A stretch of 61,492 nucleotides of DNA from Elusimicrobiota bacterium (GTDB taxonomy: Bacteria; Elusimicrobiota; Elusimicrobia; JACQJP01): positions 1 through 61,492 of the forward strand of contig JACQJP010000014.1 of NCBI GenBank assembly GCA_016204975.1. Reading direction: 5' to 3'. This document shows, in pieces, positions 17,213 through 25,174 of the stretch (the stretch's first letter is position 1; each line of letters begins with the position of its first letter). The position numbers and the translations under genes were made by a program. The notes beneath the pieces were generated by a model that was not told where the DNA came from, did not search any database, and saw only the letters and a list, made by a program, of their open reading frames with translations.

Positions 17213-18990
17213 GAGGATCCTTCAAAAAAGCGATCCAGGGTTTCTACCCTCAAGGAGAGGGGAGGCATCTCCTCCGGGTCCACCAGAGCGTCAATCACTG
17301 TTGGGCGGCCGGAAATCAGGGCCCGGGAAAGAGCCTCCGCTAACTCTCCCGGCCTTTCCACCCGCAACGCCAGGGCCCCCATCGCCTCCGCCATCTGGGC
17401 GATATCCAAGGGCCTGCGAAATCTGCCCCCCGCAGAAAACTTTCCTTTGTACATCAACTGCTCGCCGTGGCAGACCATCCCATGTCCTCCATTGTTCATC
17501 ACCAGCCAGATGACGGGGATATCGTGTTCGACGGCGGTATGGACCTCCATCCCATTCATGGCAAAGGCGGCATCCCCCACCAAGGCCAGGACCGGAGCCT
17601 CGGGAGCGGCCAACTTTCCCCCGATGGCGGCGCCCACTGCATGGCCCATGGAGGCAAAACCCAGGTTGATATGGAAGGTCCCCGGCTCTGTCACCGTAAA
17701 AAAATGAAAGGCCCAGGCCATGACGTTGCCGATGTCCACAAAGAGGTGCGCCCTTTGGGGCAGAGCCTCCTGAAGCTCCCGCATCAGGCGCTGGGGTTTG
17801 AGGGGGAGGGATAAGTCCTCAAACCCGCGGGTCTCCACAAAGCGAGGGGTCTTGGATTTAAACTCCCGAATCCACTCTTCCCTTTTTTCCAGTTCCTGAG
17901 GCTGCCGCCAACGCAGCTCCCTTTCCATCTGGTAGAGCATCTCCGTCAGAACCGTCCGGGCATCTCCTACCACGCCGATCGTCGCTGGGTAGTTTTTTCC
18001 GATCTCGCGCGGGTCGGCATCAATCTGAATCAACTCCTCCCGGGGCTTGAGTTTCGGACTCCAGGTACTGGTGGCCAATTCCCCCAGGCTGGTCCCCACC
18101 GTCAAAAGAACATCCACCTCTCCGGAACGGAAATAAGTGTCCGCCTGCGGGCTGCCCGCAAACCCAAGAACCCCAAAGGAGAGGAGGTGGCTCTCCGGGA
18201 AAACACCCTTCGCCTTAGGAGTGGTAGCCACCGGGATGCGCAGCTTCTCCGCCAACTGACGAACCTGATCCCACGCATGCGACAAGTAGGCTCCGTGTCC
18301 CACCAGCATGGCTGGACGGCGAGCCTGTATCAGTCTGCAGCAGGCTTTCTTGACGGCCTCCCGGTCGAAGTGGTGAAAATCGGCCCGGTAACTCTGCGGG
18401 GGCTGCAAATCCAACGGGACGGAGCGCTTCATCATGTTCGCCGGCAGGTTCAGATGCACCGGGCCGGTGCGGCCGCTCAAAGCCGTCCGCAAAACAAAAC
18501 GGACCATCTCGGACATCTTCTCAGAAGAAAGCAACATCAGGCTGGCCTTGGTCACAGGTTTGTAGAGTTCCACGACGTCCACCCCATGGACCGAACTCTC
18601 CTGTGCCGCCCCCTTCCCAAAAGCTCCGATGGCCACCTGGGCGGTCAGAATCAAAATGGGAATGGAGTCCATATAGGCACAGGCCACTCCCGTCAGGGCG
18701 TTGGTGGACCCCGGCCCGGTCGTCGTGCAGCAGACTCCCAGCCCCCCTCGAACACGCGCATAGCCATCCGCCATGAAGGCCGCCCCCTCCTCGTGCTTGG
18801 TGAGGATGGAGCGGATGCGCCGGCGCTCAAAAATCGCCTCGTACAAAGGCATCAAGGGGCCTCCGGGAATCCCAAAGATATACTCTACCCCTTCCGCTTC
18901 CAGATAGTGAAGGAGCAGCTCGATGGCAGGCAGGGTCTGGACTTTAGAGGACAGAGGCACCGCGAGTCCCTCCCTTCGGCTTAAGGGCAC
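17209..18990 (-). CDS. Thiamine-diphosphate enzyme, acetolactate synthase-like (IlvB superfamily)
   Basis: 593 residues with three ThDP domains: PYR (about 20-185; catalytic Glu67 in TKHEEGAAFMADGYAR), central (about 205-345) and PP (about 400-570; Mg/ThDP motif GDAAFAMNGMEVHTAVEHD to VMNN). The ALS-typical LGMV segment after the motif reads GGHGMVCHGE, and no small regulatory subunit (ilvN) or other branched-chain gene is adjacent. A specialised carboligase or decarboxylase making an acyloin-like product is therefore more likely than housekeeping valine synthesis. It starts immediately after the HTH-REC gene (18991/18990) and overlaps the O-methyltransferase by 4 bp. Confidence 0.9.
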   Translation of the reverse strand: MPLSRREGLAVPLSSKVQTLPAIELLLHYLEAEGVEYIFGIPGGPLMPLYEAIFERRRIRSILTKHEEGAAFMADGYARVRGGLGVCCTTTGPGSTNALTGVACAYMDSIPILILTAQVAIGAFGKGAAQESSVHGVDVVELYKPVTKASLMLLSSEKMSEMVRFVLRTALSGRTGPVHLNLPANMMKRSVPLDLQPPQSYRADFHHFDREAVKKACCRLIQARRPAMLVGHGAYLSHAWDQVRQLAEKLRIPVATTPKAKGVFPESHLLSFGVLGFAGSPQADTYFRSGEVDVLLTVGTSLGELATSTWSPKLKPREELIQIDADPREIGKNYPATIGVVGDARTVLTEMLYQMERELRWRQPQELEKREEWIREFKSKTPRFVETRGFEDLSLPLKPQRLMRELQEALPQRAHLFVDIGNVMAWAFHFFTVTEPGTFHINLGFASMGHAVGAAIGGKLAAPEAPVLALVGDAAFAMNGMEVHTAVEHDIPVIWLVMNNGGHGMVCHGEQLMYKGKFSAGGRFRRPLDIAQMAEAMGALALRVERPGELAEALSRALISGRPTVIDALVDPEEMPPLSLRVETLDRFFEGSS

Positions 18991-19572
18991 TCAAGACCGC
19001 CGAGGAACCCCCAAAAGCCTCATGGCCTTGCGGACAAACTCCGAAATCTCAAAAGGTTTTAAAAAGAAAGCCTCGGTGTGGGACTGCATAAACCGCAACT
19101 TCTCCTGGGACAAGCGTTTCCCGGTGATGCCGATGACCCTCAGCTTGCGGGTTTTGGGGTTGGCGCGCAGCGTGGCCAGCACGCGCGCTCCATCGATGAC
19201 CGGCATCACCACATCCAGAATCAGCAGATCGGGTGGACTGTTCCCGATGGCCAGCAGGGCCTCGATCCCATCCTGGATCCACTGAACCTCCACATCCGGA
19301 GCCTCCCGCAGAAGGGCCTTTTTGAGAAGATTCCCCACGTCCTGCTCATCCTCCGCTAGGAGCACCCTGCGACGCGCAAAGGAGAGGTTCTGCGGGATGG
19401 GAAAGCGATATCGTTTGAGAAAGTAAACCAGGTCGGAAGCCAAGATGCGGCGGTGGCCCCCGGGGGTGGCAAAGACCTTAATCTTTCCCTCCTTGGCCCA
19501 CTTAATGACCGTGCTCGGGTAGACATTGCAGATATCGGCGGCTTGAAAGGTGGTATAAGTTTTCTCTGTCAT
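18991..19572 (-). CDS. HTH (excisionase-type) plus receiver-domain response regulator
   Basis: 193 residues with an inverted domain order. Residues 5-52 are a MerR/excisionase-like DNA-binding domain (TYTTFQAADICNVYPSTV and GGHRRILASDL). Residues 68-190 are a receiver domain with acidic pair Glu74/Asp75, phosphoacceptor Asp120 in LLILDVVMP, Thr150 and Lys172. Most response regulators carry the receiver first. It is the first gene of the seven-gene operon, about 67 nt downstream of a strong sigma-70-like promoter, and probably autoregulates it after phosphorylation by the hybrid kinase encoded near the operon end. Confidence 0.92.
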   Translation of the reverse strand: MTEKTYTTFQAADICNVYPSTVIKWAKEGKIKVFATPGGHRRILASDLVYFLKRYRFPIPQNLSFARRRVLLAEDEQDVGNLLKKALLREAPDVEVQWIQDGIEALLAIGNSPPDLLILDVVMPVIDGARVLATLRANPKTRKLRVIGITGKRLSQEKLRFMQSHTEAFFLKPFEISEFVRKAMRLLGVPRRS

Positions 19573-19645
19573 CTAATTTCTCCCGCTTCCCCAGGATCAG
19601 TCAGAAAAACAAGAGAGGTAATAAAACTAATCCGATGACACCAGG

Positions 19646-19674
19646 AGTATAGACCCCCCTAGTGCGGGTGTCAA
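19646..19674 (-). promoter_or_regulatory. Sigma-70-type promoter of the seven-gene operon
   Basis: On the minus strand TTGACA (19669-19674) and TATACT (19646-19651) are separated by exactly 17 bp. Predicted transcription start is near 19639, giving a 67-nt leader before the HTH-REC start at 19572. The spacer contains a run of six G. No other promoter of this quality is visible inside the operon. Confidence 0.75.
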
Positions 19675-19687
19675 GGGGAAATATTTT

Positions 19688-20602
19688 TTACTCGAACCGA
19701 TGGATGATCTGGAGGGTGGTGCGGGAGCCGCGAAACCGGTTGCGGACCCCAAACTCAACGGGGTGAGAAACCAGGAAGGTCACAGAAGGGGTGCTATACA
19801 CCAGTCCCGGACCCAAGGCAAAGGCCCGCTCCTTGGAGTCGGCCGAGGCCGCGTCCCCCACCCGGTCGTCGCGGACCTGATGCAGAAAATATCCGGAGGC
19901 CCCCAAGCGCCACCGAGGCAGGACCTGGCGGGAAACGGCGTAATTGAGATGGAAGAGCGGGCCCGGCCGAATGTCCGTTTTATCATTGCGTCCATGGACG
20001 GCAAAAAGGAGGCGGCCACTGGTCTCCCATCCAGGAGCGAAAAGCCAGGTGAAGGAGTAGTAGGGTTCGAGGGTCAGAAGGTTGGAGCCGGGATTGGCGC
20101 TGAAGGAGGTATCATACTTTCCCGTGGGAAGGATGGCATCCACCTCCAGGCGATGAAAAAGGGGGCGGCCCAAAAGAGAGGAGTGGTTCCACTGCAGGGC
20201 GGGCCCCAGAGCGATGTCCCCCAAGCCCCCGGTATTGGAAGTCACCGGTACCGCTCCCAGAAAACCATCCCCGGTGGGAGCCGCAACCGGAATCACCATA
20301 TCCAGTCCCAGCGCCCCTCCGGCCAATGAAAACCGGGTCACATAAAAAATCTGGGTGAGGCCGGCCAGGGCCGTCGAACGGGCGCCTCCCGGCACAGGAT
20401 CTCCGTCCGAGCCGATCGCCTCGCGCCCATCCGCAAACTGAAGGTATTGAACTAAATAGACCCCCGGCGGAACCGGACCGCCATCCAAAAAGGAGGTGAC
20501 TCCGAAATTCGCGGGAGGCTGTTGGAAGGCCCAAGCCTGCTGCAGAAACCCGCCCGCCACCAAAAAAAACAACCAGATGACCCACCTCATCGGCCGAGGC
20601 AT
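19688..20602 (-). CDS. SphA/phenol-degradation MetA-like outer-membrane beta-barrel protein
   Basis: 304 residues from the ATG at 20602; upstream codons stay open to 20719 but lack signal-peptide character. The N terminus PRPMRWVIWLFFLVAGGFLQ ends in AWAFQQP, a clear Sec signal; the ATG at 20590 is an alternative start. The body is rich in alternating beta-strand segments (GALGLDMVIPVAAPTG, GGLGDIALGPALQW, LEVDAILPTGKYD, LEPYYSFTWLF) and ends with a terminal aromatic strand TTLQIIHRFE, as in the SphA/phenol_MetA_deg family of putative porin-like transporters. The gene is divergent from the M48 lipoprotein gene with about 30 bp between starts. Confidence 0.82.
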   Translation of the reverse strand: MPRPMRWVIWLFFLVAGGFLQQAWAFQQPPANFGVTSFLDGGPVPPGVYLVQYLQFADGREAIGSDGDPVPGGARSTALAGLTQIFYVTRFSLAGGALGLDMVIPVAAPTGDGFLGAVPVTSNTGGLGDIALGPALQWNHSSLLGRPLFHRLEVDAILPTGKYDTSFSANPGSNLLTLEPYYSFTWLFAPGWETSGRLLFAVHGRNDKTDIRPGPLFHLNYAVSRQVLPRWRLGASGYFLHQVRDDRVGDAASADSKERAFALGPGLVYSTPSVTFLVSHPVEFGVRNRFRGSRTTLQIIHRFE

Positions 20603-20633
20603 GATAACAAATTTGTAGAATATGCTGTAGCCT

Positions 20634-21452
20634 ATGATCCCACGGACTGCGCCCGGGACCCAAGCATTGTTTCTGGCCTTCTTGTGGACCTGTCCCCTCC
20701 TCTTCTCAGGGTGCGCCACGGTTCCCTACACCGGCAGAAAGAGGCTGTTGCTGCTCTCCGAGGGGGAGGAACTGGCGTTAGGAAAAAGAGCCTACCAGGA
20801 GGTCCTGCAAAACTCCAGGCTTGCACAAAACCCGGAGGCCCTGGCTCATCTTAAGCGCGTGGGCGAACGCCTGGCGGAGGTCTCCGGAAAAGCGCGCTTC
20901 GATTGGGAATTTAACCTGATCGAGGACGATAAAACCATCAATGCCTTCGTCCTGCCCGGAGGCAAGGTGGCGGTCTATACCGGCATCCTGAAGGCCACCC
21001 AGGACGAGGCCGGCTTGGCGGTGGTCCTGGGGCATGAAATTGGACACGCCGTCGCCCGCCACGGAGCGGAGCGCATCAGCCAACAACTTCTGGTGGGACT
21101 GGGGGGGACGGCCCTCCAGGTCCTTCTGGCCGGAAAAGACCCCGGCACCCAACGGGCCCTCCACCAGGCTTATGGAGTGGGGACCGGTCTGGGAGTGATT
21201 CTGCCCTTCAGCCGCAAGCATGAAGCGGAGGCGGATCACATCGGGCTCCTCCTGATGGCCAAGGCCGGATACGATCCCGAAGCCGCCGTCTCCTTCTGGG
21301 AAAGGATGGAAAATCTCTCCAAAGACCGCCGGTCTCCCGCAAGCCGATATTTCTCCACACATCCTACGCATCGAGAGAGGATCGCAAACATCCAAAAACT
21401 GCTGCCGGAAGCCAGAAAATACCTCCGCTTGATCCCCGACGTGCCGAAATGA
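20634..21452 (+). CDS. M48-family zinc metallopeptidase lipoprotein
   Basis: 272 residues. The N-terminal signal ends in the lipobox LFSGC (Cys27), so this is a periplasm-facing lipoprotein. The Peptidase_M48 domain follows: NAFVLPGGKVAVYTGIL, the zinc motif HEIGH at 134-138 and the third-ligand segment EAEADHIG (Glu near 200), then HPTHRERIANIQ. It resembles LoiP/YcaL- and BepA-like outer-membrane quality-control proteases but lacks a TPR tail. TAGAAT at 20616-20621 could be a -10, giving a very short leader. It is followed after 60 bp by a HicA-like gene. Confidence 0.94.
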   Translation: MIPRTAPGTQALFLAFLWTCPLLFSGCATVPYTGRKRLLLLSEGEELALGKRAYQEVLQNSRLAQNPEALAHLKRVGERLAEVSGKARFDWEFNLIEDDKTINAFVLPGGKVAVYTGILKATQDEAGLAVVLGHEIGHAVARHGAERISQQLLVGLGGTALQVLLAGKDPGTQRALHQAYGVGTGLGVILPFSRKHEAEADHIGLLLMAKAGYDPEAAVSFWERMENLSKDRRSPASRYFSTHPTHRERIANIQKLLPEARKYLRLIPDVPK

Positions 21453-21512
21453 TAGGATATCAGGATATTGGAGCTATTGGTAAGGCCCCCATCTTATCAA
21501 AGAAGCGGCAAG

Positions 21513-21698
21513 ATGAGAAGAAAAGACTTTGTCCGTCATTTAAAAGACTGTGGCTGCCTGTTGCAAAGAGAGGGGGGGAAATACTCCATCTTCGAAAACC
21601 CCCAAAAACAGGTAGCCACCCCGGTGACCCGCCACACTGAGATCGCCGATTTCACCGTCCGGAAAATCTGCCGACAGCTGGGCATCCCCGAACCCTAG
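21513..21698 (+). CDS. HicA-like mRNA interferase-family protein, solitary
   Basis: 61 residues from the ATG at 21513. The double-stranded-RNA-binding-like HicA fold is recognisable: MRRKDFVRHLKDCGCLLQRE, GGKYSIFENP, PVTRHTEIADFTVRKICRQL, ending GIPEP. In related HicA toxins the GGK/GGR motif is followed by the catalytic His; here the residue is Tyr (GGKYS). No hicB antitoxin gene is seen on either side: upstream is the M48 gene, downstream the convergent HAD gene with 3 bp between stops. It may therefore be a detoxified relic or a non-toxic RNA-binding homologue. Confidence 0.8.
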   Translation: MRRKDFVRHLKDCGCLLQREGGKYSIFENPQKQVATPVTRHTEIADFTVRKICRQLGIPEP

Positions 21699-21701
21699 TA
21701 C

Positions 21702-22337
21702 CTAACCGCCATCCCGCAGCTGAACAAGAAGCTGCCGCGCCAGAACCCTGGGTTTTCGGCACCAAACAGTCTGCATACCTAAGGCGTGGGCCTGGCGGAT
21801 ATTCTCCTTCCGATCGTCTATAAAAAGACACCGTTCCGGACGCGCACCGGCCATCCTCAATGCCCAACGGAATATCTTCGGCTTCGGCTTGGCTGCCCCC
21901 ACCTCGTAAGACCAGATCCTTCCATCCATACGGCGCAGGAAGGCATGTTTTTCCTGCAGGTGTTTTCCATGAACCACATTGGTGTTGGAGAGCACATAGC
22001 GGCGGATGCCCAGGGAGCCAAGCCTGCGCACCACCTCGACCATCTCCGCAATGGGGCGGAAGGGCGCATTCCACATCCTCCAGAAATCCCGCTCCGGGAT
22101 CCCCGTTCCCAAGCGCCCGCAAATCGCCCGGAAAAATTCCTGAGGGGAAACGCGGCCTTCCTCAAAAGCGTAGGCCAGCTCGTTAAACCACAGGATATGC
22201 TGAATCCGGATCAGAGGGAGCTGTGCCACTCGGCGGAACCTGCGCAACAGCTCCAGAGGATCAAAGCGGATCAACACATTCCCCATGTCAAAAAATACCA
22301 CCGAAACATCCTCCAAAAGGCCCTTCCCGCGTCTCAT
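21702..22337 (-). CDS. HAD-superfamily (subfamily IA) phosphatase
   Basis: 211 residues. Motif I is FFDMGNVLIRF with nucleophile Asp17 (the second Asp of DxD is Gly, usual for the YihX-like group). Motif II is VLSNTN, motif III the Lys in AAKPKPKIFRWAL and motif IV FIDDRKENIRQA. An alpha-helical cap follows motif I (ELAYAFEEGRVSPQEFF). Such enzymes dephosphorylate sugar phosphates or nucleotides; the substrate cannot be read from sequence. The ATG overlaps the stop of the OmpA-family lipoprotein gene by 4 bp, so the two are co-translated. Confidence 0.9.
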   Translation of the reverse strand: MRRGKGLLEDVSVVFFDMGNVLIRFDPLELLRRFRRVAQLPLIRIQHILWFNELAYAFEEGRVSPQEFFRAICGRLGTGIPERDFWRMWNAPFRPIAEMVEVVRRLGSLGIRRYVLSNTNVVHGKHLQEKHAFLRRMDGRIWSYEVGAAKPKPKIFRWALRMAGARPERCLFIDDRKENIRQAHALGMQTVWCRKPRVLARQLLVQLRDGG

Positions 22338-23104
22338 GGTTGTAGAATCAAAATCTCCACGCGGCGATTCTGAGCCCTTCCCCGCGCAGTCCGATTGTTC
22401 GCCAGCGGGCGCTCCTCTCCATAGCCCCGCACCGCAATTCGCCCGGCGTCCACCCCAAACCCGACCAGAATCTCCTTGACGCTTTCCGCCCTCTGCTCAG
22501 AGAGACGAAGGTTATAAGCATCCCCACCCTGAGCGTCGGTGTGGGCCATGATCAGGAGATTGTGTCCAGGGTAGCGCTTCAAAAGCTCCGCCAGGTAGGA
22601 AAGCTTCGGGCGTTCCCTCTCCTGAAACCGGGCCTGCCCGGACTCAAAATAAACATCCCCTACCAAACTCAGCAAAAGCCCGAAGTTCTGCATCTGCGGA
22701 AGAAAGGCCATCTCAAAACTAGCGCGCTCACCGGAACCTTTGTAAATCTCTCGAAAAACCCTCAGCAGCTCCGAGGGGCTGACGGTACCCCGTGGAGCGG
22801 CATCGGGTTGGGCCAAGGAATCCGACCGCCCCCGGGCCAGATCCCGGGCGACCCGGGCCTCCTCCAGAGCTATAAACCCATAGATCTCCGACATGGCGCG
22901 GTCCCGATGGACTTCCCAAACCCGCACTGCCTGCTCATAGTTTTTCCGGGCCCTGCCGTACCTCCCAGGAGCGATCCTCCGCGCCCCAAGGACCTCCGCC
23001 TCCTCCAGCATCCCCTGAGCTTGAGAGAGCACCCTGGGTCTGCGACCGGCAAAACAACCCCCCGAAAAAACCAGAACGGCCAGAACAACCGCCACACGTG
23101 TCAC
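22334..23104 (-). CDS. OmpA-family lipoprotein with N-terminal DUF4398-like domain
   Basis: 256 residues from the GTG at 23104, which gives a proper lipoprotein signal (TRVAVVLAVLVFSGGC). A longer frame opens at a GTG at 23164 but would start upstream of the apparent promoter. Residues about 30-110 form a helical domain (SQAQGMLEEAEVLGARRIA, YEQAVRVWEVHRDRAM) reminiscent of DUF4398. Residues about 150-256 are an OmpA peptidoglycan-binding domain with LLIMAHTDAQG, LRLSEQRAESVKEIL and NRTARGRAQNRRVEI. It probably tethers the outer membrane to the cell wall. It is divergent from etfB. Confidence 0.88.
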   Translation of the reverse strand: MTRVAVVLAVLVFSGGCFAGRRPRVLSQAQGMLEEAEVLGARRIAPGRYGRARKNYEQAVRVWEVHRDRAMSEIYGFIALEEARVARDLARGRSDSLAQPDAAPRGTVSPSELLRVFREIYKGSGERASFEMAFLPQMQNFGLLLSLVGDVYFESGQARFQERERPKLSYLAELLKRYPGHNLLIMAHTDAQGGDAYNLRLSEQRAESVKEILVGFGVDAGRIAVRGYGEERPLANNRTARGRAQNRRVEILILQP

Positions 23105-23112
23105 CGCCCTGT

Positions 23113-23154
23113 AGTGTAGCTCAATTTGACAGAACCGGTCAAAAAAAATATTCT
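23113..23154. promoter_or_regulatory. Divergent promoters and dyad between OmpA lipoprotein and etfB
   Basis: Plus strand: TTGACA (23126-23131), 17 bp, TATTCT (23149-23154), predicted start near 23161, only about 9 nt before the etfB ATG. Minus strand: TTGACC (23137-23142), 18 bp, TACACT (23113-23118), predicted start within a few nt of the GTG at 23104. The two -35 boxes lie in an inverted repeat TTTGAC-7-GTCAAA (23125-23143), a possible shared operator. Confidence 0.5.
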
Positions 23155-23169
23155 CTATCTCCACTCCCC

Positions 23170-24000
23170 ATGATTGGCGACAAGCTCCATATCGTCGTTT
23201 GCATCAAGCAGACCTCCTCCTCCACCAACGCCCAGTTTGACGCCAAGAAGGCGACCGTCCAGGCGGCAGGGGCACAGGCCGCCATCAATCCCTTCGATGA
23301 GTATGCCATCGAAGAAGGGGTCCGCATCCGCGAACGCCTGAATTCCAAAGCGACGGTCCATGCCCTCTCCCTGGGTCCAGCGGAGGCGGAATCCTCCCTC
23401 CGGGAAGCCATCGCCAAAGGTTGCGACGGCGCCACCCTCCTGAGCGATCCGCAGTTTGAGGGTTCCGACACCGCCGCCACCGCTTACCTTCTACAAAAAG
23501 GCATCGAAAAACTGGGAAAACTCAAAGGCCCGGTGGACCTGGTCCTCTGCGGTAAGCAAACCAACGACAGCGACGCCGGGGTGGTGGGCACCCAGGTCGC
23601 TGCCTGGTGGGATGTGCCCAGCGCCGCCTCCGTCCGCAAGGTGGTGGAGATCGCTCCCGGGAACCCCGGAAAAGTCGTCGTAGGCCGCATGATGGAGGAT
23701 GGAACCGACACCTTGGAGATGTCCCTTCCCGCAGTCCTGTCCATCGTCAAGGAGATCAATGAGCCGCGGATCGCCTCTTTAAAAGGGAAGATGGCCTCGC
23801 GAAAGGCGGAAATCGCCGTCTGGAGACTTTCCGATCTGGAGGCCGAAGTTGAAAAGATCGGAGCAGCCGGAAGCGCCCTGAGGATGGGGGAAACCTACCC
23901 CCCTCCCAAACGAAGCGGAGGAGAGGTCATTGAAGGAAAAAGCCCTCAAGAAAAAGCAAAGAAACTCCTGCAAAAACTAAAAGAAACCAAGTTGCTATAA
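23170..24000 (+). CDS. etfB: Electron transfer flavoprotein, beta subunit
   Basis: 276 residues. HIVVCIKQT at the start, AINPFDEYAIEEGVRIRE, ALSLGPAEAESSLREAIAKG and the LVLCGKQTNDSDAGVVGTQV motif identify EtfB (AMP-binding subunit of the ETF heterodimer). The start at 23170 was chosen because the upstream in-frame codons carry no family sequence and lie inside the promoter. EtfB with EtfA carries electrons from acyl-CoA or other flavoprotein dehydrogenases to the quinone pool. No dehydrogenase or ETF-quinone oxidoreductase is next to it. Confidence 0.95.
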   Translation: MIGDKLHIVVCIKQTSSSTNAQFDAKKATVQAAGAQAAINPFDEYAIEEGVRIRERLNSKATVHALSLGPAEAESSLREAIAKGCDGATLLSDPQFEGSDTAATAYLLQKGIEKLGKLKGPVDLVLCGKQTNDSDAGVVGTQVAAWWDVPSAASVRKVVEIAPGNPGKVVVGRMMEDGTDTLEMSLPAVLSIVKEINEPRIASLKGKMASRKAEIAVWRLSDLEAEVEKIGAAGSALRMGETYPPPKRSGGEVIEGKSPQEKAKKLLQKLKETKLL

Positions 24001-24033
24001 GCCCAAGGGGACCGAACCCTTTCAGATTGAACC

Positions 24034-25026
24034 ATGCCATCGGATATCTGGTGTGTCGCGGAGCAGCGCCGAGGAACCTTCCTGCCGACGATTCAGGAGC
24101 TTCTCTCCATAGGAAAAAAGCTCGCCCGCGAGCTCCAGGAAAAACTCACCGTCATCACCATCGGCTCGGGGGTGGAGTCTGCAGCCCGGGAATTTGGAAA
24201 ATACGGAGCGGAGCGGGTGCTGGTCGTCGATCACCCAGCCCTGGCCCACTACACCGACGAGGGCCACGCCCGGGCCTTGGCGGAGGTCGTCCGAAAGGAA
24301 GATCCCAGGGCGTTGCTATTTCCCTGCTCCGCCAACGGGCGATCCTGGGCGGGGCGCTGCGCAGTTTTGTTGGAAGCGGGCCTGGGCACGGACGTGACCG
24401 AACTTACCATAGATCCTCAAAGCAAAACCCTGAAGATGGTACGCCCCTGCTGCGGAGCAAGCCTGCTGATGCCGCTATCTTGCCGAACTCGCTTCCCCCA
24501 GATGGCGGCTGTGCGCCCGGGAGCCTTCCCGCGCGCCGAGATACAGGCTGGGAAAACCCCGGAGGTCCGTAAAATAGACCTCGACCCCTCTCGGTGGAAG
24601 CTCCGAACTCAGTTTAAGGGCTTTGAAGAGGACCACTCGCAGGTCAAGGATATCGCTCAGGCAGAGATCATCGTTTCCGGAGGGTACGGGGTGGGCGGAG
24701 CGGATGGATTTTCTCTGTTGGAGGAGCTGGCCAAACTGCTCGGAGGAGCGGTAGGCGCCTCACGGCGCGCAGTGGATCTGGGTTGGATCCCCTACCGACA
24801 TCAAGTGGGCCTGACCGGGCGAACCATCAAACCGCGCCTCTACATCGCCTGCGGCATCTCCGGCCAGATTCAGCACTTGGCCGGCATGTCCCAGTCCGAC
24901 GTGATCGTAGCCATCAATAAGGATTCCCAAGCCCCCCTTATGAAGCTCTGCAACTACGCGGTGGAGGGAGACCTCTTCGAACTCCTTCCCGCTCTCATCG
25001 AAGAGATTAAGAAATCCAAGGGCTAG
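24034..25026 (+). CDS. etfA: Electron transfer flavoprotein, alpha subunit
   Basis: 330 residues. The N-terminal ETF domain (residues 1-190, with GSGVESAAREFGKYGAERV and LFPCSANGRSWAGRCAV) is followed by the FAD-binding C-terminal domain: IIVSGGYGVGGADGFSLLEE, GGAVGASRRAVDLGWI, HQVGLTGRTIKPRLYIACG and IQHLAGM, ending with VAINKDSQAPL. All FAD-contact motifs are present. It starts 33 bp after etfB and is in the same operon. A short hairpin (25072-25093) lies beyond the stop. Confidence 0.95.
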   Translation: MPSDIWCVAEQRRGTFLPTIQELLSIGKKLARELQEKLTVITIGSGVESAAREFGKYGAERVLVVDHPALAHYTDEGHARALAEVVRKEDPRALLFPCSANGRSWAGRCAVLLEAGLGTDVTELTIDPQSKTLKMVRPCCGASLLMPLSCRTRFPQMAAVRPGAFPRAEIQAGKTPEVRKIDLDPSRWKLRTQFKGFEEDHSQVKDIAQAEIIVSGGYGVGGADGFSLLEELAKLLGGAVGASRRAVDLGWIPYRHQVGLTGRTIKPRLYIACGISGQIQHLAGMSQSDVIVAINKDSQAPLMKLCNYAVEGDLFELLPALIEEIKKSKG

Positions 25027-25071
25027 CCTCAATCTGTTGAACGTCAGGGGGAGCCAATTTTGCGCAGGTTG

Positions 25072-25093
25072 CGAGAAAGGTATTTCTTTCTCG
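25072..25093 (+). terminator. Weak hairpin downstream of etfA
   Basis: CGAGAAAG and CTTTCTCG form an 8-bp perfect stem with a 6-nt loop 45 bp after the etfA stop. No U-run follows, so it is at most a weak or factor-assisted terminator. Confidence 0.3.
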
Positions 25094-25129
25094 AGAGAAA
25101 TGCTTTGATCTCATGTCGGACGCCGGTAC

Positions 25130-25174
25130 TTGAAGAAAGTATTGATTTCTGTTATCATGATAATAGAAATCAAT
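25130..25174 (+). promoter_or_regulatory. Promoter embedded in a 34-bp palindrome at the ATPase start
   Basis: TTGAAG (25130-25135), 17-bp spacer, TATCAT (25153-25158, 5/6 match). From 25141 to 25174 the arms ATTGATTTCTGTTATCA and TGATAATAGAAATCAAT are inverted copies with one mismatch in 17. The palindrome covers the -10 box, the predicted start site (about 25165) and the first two bases of the ATG at 25173, and no Shine-Dalgarno exists. It can act as an operator or as an mRNA hairpin hiding the start codon. Confidence 0.7.

Noticed and set aside
17209..18990. ThDP enzyme as housekeeping acetolactate synthase IlvB
   Set aside because: No ilvN, ilvC or leu genes nearby, atypical GGHGMVCHGE segment, and coupling to an O-methyltransferase argue against the valine pathway; kept as ALS-like without a gene symbol.
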